A stretch of 64,000 nt of DNA from Torymus aiolomorphi (taxonomy: Eukaryota; Arthropoda; Insecta; Hymenoptera; Torymidae), in NCBI GenBank assembly GCA_036365515.1, contig CM070875.1, positions 97,508,628 through 97,572,627 of the forward strand. The letters run 5' to 3'. The notes beneath the pieces are model-generated. The model did no database searches, was not told where the DNA came from, and worked only from the letters and a program-made list of their open reading frames with translations. This document shows positions 12,247 to 21,999 of the stretch, piece after piece; position 1 is the first letter of the stretch; each line of letters starts with the position of its first letter. Made by a program: the position numbers and the translations under genes.

Positions 12247-13012
12247 CTTGCGAAGCTAGACCGATTATATAAAAAATTTGGTGACGAATTGTGTGTGTAT
12301 GCGCAACTAACTGCTGAGATTCTCTCTCTAATTGGCCGTCTGTTACGCAAATTACAATGTTAGAATTCTAACTACCACACACAATTGTCCCAAGCTGCTC
12401 GAGAATGACGTATCTCGATGCAGCTAGCTAGGGAGAGAGTGTGGCTATTCCAAAAAAAAATTCGCGAGGATAACGATTTAAATAATTCCCGCAACCAAAA
12501 AAAAAGGATGAAAGTATTCTCACTTTCGACCGGCTGCACGCAAAGGCACGGTCAAACCAAAAAAAAATCGTGTGAAAATCGCTTTAAATCTCGCGTCAAA
12601 AAAAGGAATTTAATTCTCGCCACATATGACGACGAAAACAACGATAATCGTCGTTTAAATGCTCTCGCCCTGGCTTTACAGCAGTTTAAAAGGCTCGAGC
12701 TAAGTATACACAATACTACCCGAGCATAAACATAAACACACACAAAAACAAGCAATCGGCTGTTTTGCGTTTATGTTTGAATGCGCGTCGCGAGCCTTCT
12801 TGTCTGTTTGTTTACGCCCGGCACCTCGACTTGGCTAGTTTAAATCACTGCGCCTATCAGCTGTAACGGTATATGGCCATTGGCCGTCAGCTGAATAGTC
12901 GGGTGCAGTGATTCGCGCCCGGGCGAATTTAAACGAAACGCGATTTGAATAGGCCGGTCTCGAACGCACCGGCTGCTAACCTTCTCCTTAAACCCAACAC
13001 GTTAGGGCGCCA
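12247..13012 (-). other. 5' leader of gag-only element with primer-binding site and hairpin
   Basis: This 750-bp untranslated leader lies between the 5' LTR and gag. The primer-binding site is at 12994-13012, reading TGGCGCCCTAACGTGTTG on the minus strand. It resembles the site used with lysine tRNA in gypsy elements, with one extra base. An imperfect 20-26-bp inverted repeat (12843-12863 with 12888-12913, AATCACTGC arms) forms a hairpin downstream of it. Four A8-A9 runs (T-runs on the element strand) are spaced 40-60 bp apart at 12450-12605. Confidence 0.55.
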
Positions 13013-13014
13013 TT

Positions 13015-13708
13015 TGTAACGCGCGGACTAAAAAAAGACTTTACAGAAAAATAACTCGACGCGTTGCGCACCGACAAGAAGACGGGATCCGCCGCTCGGC
13101 GCGGGCGGATCAAGGTATCTATTTTCGCTGGGCCGGTGAACGCACCACCGGCCACTCGCCGCTGCGAGTCGAAGATACTCAAATAAATTGCTGCGCGGAA
13201 AATAGGCGAAGAGTCTTACCGGGAGGGGAGTGCACTCCCCTCGTCGCTCACTCACGAATCCGCTCCTGCGTCAGGCCTTATCCTCCGGTCGACTTCGGAG
13301 TGTTCAGGCCGAGTCTTAACGTCCAGCGTTCACCTACAGACGCTTCGGACCCCAGGAGTGGCTCGGATTGCTCACGTGCGCTGCTCTTCGTGGTCGGTAC
13401 GTGGACTGGCGCTGCGCTGCACCGGTGAGGACGCACGATACCGTTCTCTTCACGGACGATCAAAATTACTCGCGTACGCGCGGTTTGACAGCTCGAGAGA
13501 ATCTGATTCAAAAAGAATCGGGCGCGACTTAGCAACGGTCAAAGTCGCGCCTGCCCCGCGCGTAGCTAACGCGAATACATCGTCCGAGCGATGTCAATAC
13601 TTGCTCGAGATATACGAATTCGCGGGAACGAGAGCCTAACGGGTTCGATAGAATACGGAGGACCGAGATACTTATCTTCTCCGTATTTTATCTTGGAACC
13701 TCGTTATA
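13015..13708 (-). repeat. 5' LTR of gag-only element
   Basis: 694 bp. The plus strand begins TGTAACG and ends CGTTATA, nearly inverted termini. The inner end abuts the primer-binding site and the outer end abuts ATAT. It is identical to the other LTR over its upper 465 bp and diverged below 13243. Confidence 0.8.
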
Positions 13709-13712
13709 ATAT

Positions 13713-14204
13713 ATAGTTTTATGATATATAGTTAATAGTTTTTTTTTAATTATATTAAATTCATCATTTTTTTTTAAATATATTGGTTGATCTTGTGTAA
13801 AGTAATTATGTGGTGAGTTTTTAGTATATTCCTTTAATACTTAATTTTGTACACACATTTAAATGTGGCTTGTTTTATAATTATATACCCAGTTTTGTAT
13901 TTGCTTACGAAAAATCCTAAATTATTTTCATAATAAATGTAGATTCTTTTTGTTAAAATCGTATTATAAATATATGAACTTAATTTTGTACTATTCGTAT
14001 TTTTAATTAGGCAGAGCAATAAATTTTTTTTTGTGAAATGATTATTAGTTTAAAACTTTTATGACATTTTACTAAATATAAAGCATTTTTCAGTACAACT
14101 ATCTATATATTTTATTGCAGTTAATTATAGTTAAATTCTTATTATTTACGCAGTATATTTTTCTGATAAATTATTTGTATTTTGTTTTTCTTTATACAAT
14201 TACA
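13713..14204. other. A+T-rich region upstream of the Helitron ORF
   Basis: No gene. 14115-14160 is shared with 8833-8880, suggesting conserved non-coding sequence of the Helitron family near its 5' end. No defined Helitron 5' terminus could be picked out. Confidence 0.4.
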
Positions 14205-15293
14205 ATGTTCAATAATATAAGGCAAACACTTATAGTTCGTGGCAAAAATAATTTTTCAGGCCGAAAAAGCATGCTGAATGATGATCATATTTACAAATTT
14301 AATGAAATATTACATAATGAAACGAATTTTTCTATGCAACCAACCATATATATTGTAAGGCCGTGTAATATAAGACCTGTATCATTATATAATGATTGTA
14401 TTCAAATATTATTTACGGGAAATATGGATAGTGGCCATTGGATATGTATTTATTACAGTAATTTTGTAATTCACGTATATGATAGTTTTAATATGAATAC
14501 ATTAACTGATGATTATAAAATATTTATTAATAGAATGTTTCCTAATAATAGTAATTTGAGAATTGTTTTTGAACAAGTACAAAATCAAACAAATCCTTAT
14601 GATTGCGGTGTTTTTGCGATTGCTTTTGCGGTAGCAATCATTTATAATTATTGTCCTTGTGGATTAATATTCGATATTAGCAAAATGCGAGATCATTTAC
14701 TGTCTATTTATGAAACATCTACTTTAATGATGTTCCCATTAGAAAGAAATAATTATATAACAACAGAAATAAGTTTTACTGTTATTCCTAGTAATCGACA
14801 ACTTAAACATTACAAACAAATACATGAAGAAAGTTTAAATTTTCAAGATATAGATTTTAATAATCTTGAACAATTGAAGCATAATGAAAGAATGAATCAA
14901 GAGACATCCCTTATCAATTCGTATAAAAATCAATCTAATAACAATGTAATAGATCTTACTGATGAACCACATTCTGATGAAGTGATTATAGATACATTTA
15001 ACAATTGCTCAATAAATAAAAGAAAGTATTGCCATGATAGTAATAGTATGAATTGGTTTGCATCTAAAAAACAAAAATTATCTGTGAATAATGCTGAGTG
15101 TATAACAGAAATAACAGATAATAATCTAATCGATTTTAAAAATAGTGTAACTCACTTTGAAGAAATAAAAAATGCAGATAATTTTGATGATGAAAAAGAT
15201 AGTAAATTAGCTAAAAATAAACGTTATTACTACAAAAATAAACAAAAAATTTTAGAAAAAAAGAAAAAAAATATGATGAAAAAAAAAAATTGA
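14205..15293 (+). pseudogene. C48 (Ulp1/SENP-like) cysteine protease domain of Helitron
   Basis: The first ATG is at 14205. A papain-fold C48 protease signature is readable: GHWICIYY with His at 14436, HVYDSFN with Asp, then QNQTNPYDCGVF with the oxyanion Gln and the catalytic Cys at 14604. The His-Asp-Gln-Cys order and spacing fit Ulp1-like enzymes, which cleave ubiquitin-like proteins or polyproteins. The C-terminal third is Lys/Asn-rich and ends in a KNKQKILEKKK stretch. The start of the next frame repeats this stretch (KKNKHKILEYKK). That suggests the protease was originally fused to Rep and is now split by an indel in the A-run before 15290. Confidence 0.8.
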
Positions 15294-17666
15294 ACAATAA
15301 AGTTAAGAACAATGTCAAAGAAGTAAATGCAGCAAAAAGTCGATTACATTATAAAAAAAACAAACATAAAATTTTAGAATACAAAAAGTCAAAAAAACAA
15401 ACTAATACAATATTCAAACAGGCTTCTATCGCAAATACTTTAATTAATGAAAACTTAATCCAAGAAAATAATGTTGGTAACTTAGATCTTATATGTAATT
15501 TTTGCAATGCAAAACATTATACTTTTGAACTATCTCAAGACAAACATTTTTCTACCTGTTGTCATAAAGGAAAAATAAATTTACAAGAAAATCCTACATA
15601 TCCACGTGAAATTGAAGAATTAGCAACCGGAAACACTTATATAAGTAATAATTTTAAGAAATTTATTAGATATTATAATAATGCCTTAGCCTTTGCCAGT
15701 TTTGGAGCTACGTTCGCTAAATTACCAGGTAAGGATCCTTCTGTTGTACGGATATGTGGACAAGTATACCATAGTACATATGCACTGCATCCCAATGAAG
15801 AAGATAGACGAAAGTATGGTCAATTGTACATTCTTGACAATGAAGAAGCAAGTAAAAATCGTTATATTGATAATTTTAAATGTTCAATGCCAATAATGAA
15901 ACAATTAGATATCATCATAAGAAAATTGAATCCATACGCAGAGGCCTTTAAAATGATGCATGAAGCAGAAACCCAAGAAAAGGCATGTTCGATAACAAAC
16001 GGGGTTGAACCGGCAGAAGTAAAAATGTTAATTATAAGAAATTCAAAAGACAAACATAGATATAATCAAGCAACGTGTAATGAAGTGGCTGTTGTTTTTG
16101 TTGGAGAAGATGGTGAACCACCCATCGAAAGAGATATTTGTATTCATTCAAAGTCTGATGGACCTATAAATATACCATGCATAAGTAGACACGTTGATCC
16201 TATGACTTATCCGCTAATGTATCCTGCAGGAGGTTTTGGATGGATGCCTAATATGAAATGTATTGATAATAAAAGTAACATTACAGCTCTACAATTTTAT
16301 TCGTATAAATTGAGCATTAGAGATGGTTTTAATCCATTTTTGAATTTAGGAAAACTTACTCAACAATATATTGTTGACGCATGGGTAAAAATTGAAAATT
16401 CAAGATTATATTATTTAAAAAAACAACAGCATATATTAAGAACTGAATTATACAAAGGCTTAATGGATCACCTTGAAAAGAAAATTGCTGACAATAAAAA
16501 TGTTGAAAAAATTGGAAAAATGATAATATTGCCATCAAGTTTTACCGGAAGTCCACGGGCTTTACATCAAAATTTTATAGATGCTATGGTTCTAGTTCAG
16601 AAATTTGGAAAACCAGATTTGTTTATTACGATGACATGTAATGCGCTTTGGGAAGAAATCGTTAATAACATTGGCGTTAATGAAAAGGCCATCGACCGAC
16701 CAGATATTGTAGTTAAAGTATTTAATCAAAAAGTTAAAGAATTAAAAAATGAAATTGTAAATAAATGCATTTTTGGAAAATGTATAGCGTTTACTTACGT
16801 AATTGAATTTCAAAAAAGAGGCTTACCACATATGCACATGCTAATTTTTTTAGATGCAGAAGATAAACTACATAACGCTGATGAAGTAGATAAATATATA
16901 TGTTCGGAAATTCCAGATAAGGTTAATAACCCACGTTTATACGAAATTGTGAAAAAATTTATGATACATGGTCCTTGTGGTGAACAAAACCTCAATTCTC
17001 CTTGCATGGATGAAAAAAAAATGTACAAAAAATTTTCCAAAGCCATTTAATGACTCTACAATGTACAATACAACAGGATATCCATTATACCGACGAATAA
17101 ACGATGGAAACATAATCCATTATCCTGGCAATAAATGGGCAGACAATAGATTTGTAGTTCCTTATAAAATGTTTAATAGTCATGTTAATGTTGAAGTATG
17201 TTCAACTATATTGAGCATCAAGTACTTATTCAAATATTGCTATAAAGGTCATGATTGTGCTTTGATTGAAATGAAAACTTATAGTAAAATTACAGAGGGT
17301 GAAAATGTAGATACGAATGATATTATAGATAATGTAGAACTGGAATATGACGAAATAAAACAATACATTAACACTAGATATGTATCTCCTCCTGAAGCTA
17401 TGCATCGTTTGTATGAATATAAAATGAGTGAATTATCTCATTCAATTTATAGTTTAGCTGTTCACAATGAAAATGAACAAAACGTGTTCTTCAGAAAAGG
17501 TTCTGAGAATGAAATTAATACTAAAAATGTAGACACAACTCTTACGGCGTGGTTTAAACTTAATAAAAAAGATGTTGCAGCAAATAAATATTTATATTGT
17601 GATATTCCTAATTATTATGTTTTTGATGATAAATGCAAAATGTGGAATGTTAGAAAAAAATTTTAA
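15290..17666 (+). pseudogene. Helitron Rep (HUH endonuclease)
   Basis: The frame opens at TTG 15290 and overlaps the protease stop, so it is probably a frameshifted continuation rather than a separate gene. It contains the Helitron-like N domain (about 15470-16650), with MYPAGGFGWMP and MTCNALWEEI blocks. The HUH motif FQKRGLPHMHMLIFL follows, with metal-binding His residues at 16829-16837. The frame is lost near 17040. A second frame from 16968 carries NRFVVPYKM and the tyrosine block IKYLFKYCYKG (about 17219-17250), which holds the nicking tyrosines. It runs to a TAA at 17664-17666. Rep nicks and religates single-stranded DNA in rolling-circle transposition. Confidence 0.9.
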
Positions 17667-19592
17667 AAACAAGTGTTAAGTAGAATGTATTTAGTAAGTC
17701 CTCAACAACGAGAGCGGTTTTATTTAAGATTATTACTATTACATGTTAATGGTGCGACATCTTTTGAAGACTTAAAAACAGTAGAAAATGTAACTTACTC
17801 AACATTTCTTGAAGCTGCTCTAGTTAGAAATTTAATTGCAACAGATGAAGAATGGGACAGTTGTCTACAAGAAGCATCACAATACAATTTTCCGAAAGCT
17901 ATGTGCGAGTTGTTTGCTTATATATGTGTTTTCCATAATCCTATTAATGCTAGAGAATTATTTGATAAGTATAAAACTGATTTCTACGTGCCTACAGTAA
18001 ATGAAGTCATAGGTGAACAGTACGCACTTAAAATCATTAATGATATTTTAATTGTAAACGGTTATTCTCTAAATGATTTTGATTTGCCATCTTTAGATAT
18101 TACTATTGACAATAACAGTGATAACGTTATAGATCATTGTAATGAAGGTTCTCTAAATATAAATGATAGAATAAAGTCATTCACAAATGCCCAAAGTATT
18201 ATTTTTAACAGTATTATGAATGCTCTTAATGGTAATGGAAATAAATGTTTTTTCATAGATGGCCCTGGTGGAAGTGGTAAAAGCTATATTCTTAATACTT
18301 TAATTGCTTATTTAAAAAAAAAAAATAAAATAAATGTTCTTCCTGTAGCATGGACAGGAATAGCAGCCAATTTATTAGAAGATGGCAAAACCGTACATAC
18401 AGCATTTAAATTACCTTTAAACATTCATGAACAAACTACGTGTAATATATATCCAAATACTAACACTGGAGTATTTATCAAAAATGTACAAGTTATTATA
18501 TGGGATGAGATTACAATGACATCAAAGTATGCTTTTGAAGCAGTTGATCGTTTATGTAAAGATTTATGCTGCAACAACGACGCTTTTGGTGGTAAAATAA
18601 TAGTAGTTTCTGGTGATTTCCGTCAAACGTTACCTGTTGTTCGTCACGGTAATAGAACAATAATTATAGATAATTGTATTAAAAACAGTAAGTTATGGGT
18701 TAAGTTTGAAAGTATGTCTTTAAAAGATAATAAACGTATTAAAGATAATAATTTAGAGTTTAAGCAATGGCTATTAAATGTTGGTGATGGTGTTTTTAAA
18801 ACAGAGTTTGAAAGAAATAATGAAGTTATTAATATTCCAAATGAAATTTTATCTAACGGTGATATTGTAACAGAAATTTTTGGAGATATTATTAAACCAA
18901 ATGATAAAGAATTTCAGCAAAGTGTTATTTTAGCACCTAAAAATATAGATGTTTTAGAATTGAATAATGAAATATTATGTAGAATTGATGATATAGTCAA
19001 AGAATATTTAAGTATTGATGTTGCTGACGATGCAGATAATAATCAATTAGACAAAATTTTACCAATAGAGTTCTTGAATTCTTTGACTCCAAATGGTTTA
19101 CCACCTCACAGATTACAATTGAAAAAAGGAGCCATTATAATGTTATTAAGAAACATTAATTTAAATAATGGTCTTTGTAATGGTACTCGATTATTAGTAA
19201 AAGATATGAAAGAGTTCTGTATTCAAGCTGAAATAATTAGTGGGAATAAAGCTGGTAGTATTGTCTTGATACCAAGAATAAATTTGTTACCATCAAATGA
19301 AGAAATTCCATTCAACATGTCTAGAAGACAATTTCCAGTTAGACTTGGCTCTGCAATGACGATAAATAAATCTCAAGGACAGTCGTTTAATAAAGTTGGA
19401 ATATATTTACCAGCATCAGTATTCAGTCATGGGCAATTATACGTTGCTCTTTCAAGAGTAACTTTAAAAACAAATTTAGAAGTTCTTCTAACGGATAAAT
19501 CAACAATGTATTTAAATCCTCTAAATAAAAAAAGAAATAATAATAATTGTTATACTTATACTAAAAATATTGTTTTTACAGAAATATTATAA
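17667..19592 (+). pseudogene. Helitron PIF1-family helicase
   Basis: In the same frame as the preceding Rep segment and separated from it only by TAA 17664-17666, so the two were one Rep-helicase protein. Motifs seen: Walker A GPGGSGKSY (about 18261-18290), WTGIAA (motif Ia), Walker B WDEITM, GDFRQTLPVV (motif III), the LLRNINLNNGLCNGTR block, INKSQGQSF and YVALSRV (motif VI, about 19440). These are complete and in order, giving a 639-codon open frame. It unwinds DNA during rolling-circle transposition. The core looks intact; only its fusion to Rep is interrupted. Confidence 0.92.
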
Positions 19593-20175
19593 TATTGTAC
19601 TGCTATTGGTTTATTACTACTATTGGTCAGTGTTCATGCATTGACAATCATGGTTGAGTTCTTTATAAGAAACTCACAGCCTCTATTAGGCATTTGAACG
19701 CTATACAGTCAATGCATAACGAATTCGAACAATATGTAGTATGGTAATATTAATAATGCAACGGTATTAAATATATAAGGATTCCGTACCATTAATTTGA
19801 AAATGGAGAATAATTTTTTTTTTAGAAATATTTTTGGTTTGGGTAACAATGTATTTAAATCCACTAAATAAAAAAAGAAATAATAATAATTGTTATACTT
19901 TTACGAAAAATATTGTTTTTATGTAAATATAATAGAGGAAGAGGATATTTAATAATGATGCATTGTCTCATGCCACTTTTGTTTAGTACTACTATTGGTG
20001 TGTGTTTATGCATTGACAATCATGGTTGAGTTCTTTATAAGAAACTCACAGCCTCTATCAGGCATTTGAACGCTATACAGTCAATGCATAACGAATGTGA
20101 ACAATATGTAGTACGGTAATATTTAAAATGCAACTGTATTGAATATCTAAGGATACCGTACCATTAATTTGAAAA
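19500..20175 (+). repeat. Tandem duplication of the Helitron 3' end
   Basis: A unit of about 345 bp occurs twice, at about 19505-19800 and 19851-20175. Each unit starts within the last codons of the helicase (AATAAAAAAAGAAATAATAA shared). It contains a GAGTTCTTTATAAGAAACTC near-palindrome enclosed by TGCATTGAC/GTCAATGCA inverted arms, and ends near TTAATTTGAAAATG. The two units differ at about 10% of positions. Confidence 0.85.
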
Positions 20176-20399
20176 TGAAGACTTTTTTGTTTTTGCTATG
20201 GGGTCCTTTATGACTCTCATAAGGTGATTTAACTGATTACATTTAATTTACGCCAAGTGCCTTATCAGCACGTCCACGTCGTGAGAGTCGGGCAACATTC
20301 TAATATTTATTCTTCATTATTATTAATAATTTATTTTGGGTACTTATTAGAATGGCTAACGCTGAAGGGCTAATTTTAATTTTTGTTTTTACTGACAAT
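20176..20399. other. Non-coding, small hairpin
   Basis: No gene. A short stem-loop CCTTTATGACTCTCATAAGG lies at about 20208-20227. Its role is unknown; it could belong to a Helitron terminus. Confidence 0.35.
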
Positions 20400-20404
20400 T
20401 TTAA

Positions 20405-20702
20405 TGTTTTTAAATGACAAAAATTGTTCAAAAATTGTTCAAAAATTGTTCAAAAAATTTTGTTTAAATTGTTCAAAAATTGTTCAAAAATTGTTCAAAA
20501 ATTTTTTTAAAAATTGTTCAAAAATTGTTCAAAAATTGTTCAAAAATTGTTCAAAATTTTTTTTAAAAATTTGTTCAAAAATGGTTCAAAAATTTTTTTG
20601 TTCAAAAATTTTTTTGTTCAAAAATGTTCAAAAACTTGTTCAAAAATGTGTTCAAAAATTTGTTCGAAAATTGTTTAAAAATTTGTTCAAAAATTGTTCA
20701 GG
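20405..20702. repeat. 11-bp minisatellite (TTGTTCAAAAA)
   Basis: About 25 imperfect copies of TTGTTCAAAAA with small length variants. The 113-codon frame across it (KIVQKLFKN repeats) is a by-product of the repeat and is not called as a gene. Confidence 0.9.
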
Positions 20703-21124
20703 TCGGGTCGGGAAAAAAAAGTGAGGAAATGTCACTTTAATATAATAGAGGATCATTATTAATTTTAACTTTAAAATCATTATTTTCAATTATTAAAAAT
20801 TTATCATAAGTAGATTTTAATAAAACAAGATAGGTAAAGTAAAAACAAGATCATACATCGCACCCCTGCTTCAAAGCTCCTCTTATCGGCCCTTCCCATT
20901 TTCCGTACTGCGCAATTTCAGGAATTGTATCATAATGTGTACACTCTGATAAATTAAAACATTATGAATAAACATTGTGATAAAAAATTAAACTAAACAA
21001 ATTTAAAAACGAATACAGTAATATTCGAGATGCTAGATAGGGGGCGCGCGAGGCGCGCCTGTGTTGCTTACTACCTCTGAACGTGCAACCGCGAGAAATC
21101 CAAACACTGAGATTTTGCTTAAAG
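20703..21124. other. Intergenic, nothing recognised
   Basis: A+T-rich, with a small G+C island at 21035-21060 (GGGGCGCGCGAGGCGCGCC). No coding or structural call. Confidence 0.5.
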
Positions 21125-21129
21125 TTTGT

Positions 21130-21375
21130 ATACAGGTATTTTTGAGTTCGCTGATCACGATTATGCTATCAGACTTTCAAAATTTTAAATGGCGGATCCA
21201 ATGTGGTGGTTAAAAATTCGAAAAAACCTTAGGTTTTTCTCAAAATTGGAATACAAAGGGTTCGAAGTCGCTGATTAAGATTTGGCTATTGGACTTTCGA
21301 AATTCAAAATAGCAGATTCAATATGGCGGTTAAAAATACGGAGAAAGCTTAAATTTTGTTGAAAGTTGGTATAGG
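21130..21375. repeat. Two units of a dispersed ~120-bp repeat
   Basis: Two tandem, diverged units share the frame TCGCTGATNANGATT, then ACTTTCNAAATT, then ATGGCGG. The same unit occurs three times at 52490-52850 in better condition, so it is a dispersed satellite-like family. Confidence 0.65.
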
Positions 21376-21824
21376 GGAGAAGCGGCATGATTAGCGCACC
21401 TAACATTTGTCCTTGACTTTTTAAATGAAAAAAATAGTTATAACAAAATAAACTATACGTGAAGATAGCCAAACGTCTACTGTATCAAACTGAAAACATT
21501 TTTTTAGCACAGCATTTGCAATTTATTGAATATAAACGATTCATTAAAAAAACTATTTGCGCCATTCAACCCGCCAGTTGCGGATTGATTGGCGCATACG
21601 TATATAGCTTTCGGTCTCTTGTGCAACCTAATGTTTCCTATAGTTTGTTTAATGAATAAACTAATAAAATTATTTTATATTGTTAATACCAAGATAAATA
21701 TTACAAATAATAATTACTGTTATATCCATCCTCCATAATGAATTAATAATATTAAGAAACAATAGTGAGGATCAACCCAGGGTGCAAAGGAAATATACAC
21801 TCAAATTTTCATTTTCCAAGGCCA

Positions 21825-21872
21825 CAACGTTTCACTAGTCTAGTTCGCTAGCTTCATCAGGTGAACATTTAT
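21825..21872 (-). ncRNA. Candidate hammerhead-like motif of the Penelope element
   Basis: The minus strand reads CTGATGA, a short imperfect stem (AGCTAG...CTAGACT around CGAA), then GAAAC. These are the two conserved boxes of hammerhead ribozymes, which have been described in the pseudo-LTRs of Penelope-like elements. A stem III and a complementary stem I could not be closed convincingly by eye. The motif is antisense to the RT. It could equally be the inverted pseudo-LTR arrangement or chance. Confidence 0.3.
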
Positions 21873-21999
21873 TTCACTACATAAACAAAGTAAAACAATA
21901 TAATCTTAACATGGTCATGTTTCATTGTGCGCATATAGAAATTAATAAAATAATACATACAATAACATTTTTTTCGCCGTAGTTTGTTTGAATACACAC

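Larger units (their letters stand above)
9222..13708 (-). mobile_element. Gag-only LTR retrotransposon
   Basis: G+C-richer than its A+T-rich flanks and delimited by ATAT on both sides (9218-9221 and 13709-13712). Two direct repeats flank the internal region: 9222-10240 and 13015-13708. On the minus strand, a primer-binding-like TGGCGCCC (13012 downward) follows the 5' LTR after two bases. A purine tract GGGAGAGGGG (10241-10250) precedes the 3' LTR. The only substantial ORF in between is gag (10309-12246). No RT, RNase H or integrase motif was found in the 2.8-kb interior. It therefore looks like a non-autonomous LTR element that would need pol from a helper. Confidence 0.8.
14115..20180 (+). 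mobile_element. Helitron (Helentron-like) with C48 protease, Rep and helicase
   Basis: Three frames in the same direction encode a C48 protease, an HUH Rep and a PIF1 helicase. A repeated non-coding 3' end follows. This is the composition of an autonomous rolling-circle transposon of the Helentron/Helitron2 type (family assignment is inference). Three breaks separate the frames: an A-run frameshift at about 15279-15290, a second A-run frameshift at about 17005-17040, and an in-frame TAA at 17664-17666. The copy is therefore inactive or nearly so. Limits are approximate because terminal sequences were not recognised. Confidence 0.85.

Noticed and set aside
20383..20724. 113-codon Lys/Asn-rich repetitive ORF
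   Set aside because: Produced by an 11-bp minisatellite whose third multiple keeps the frame open; no conserved domain.
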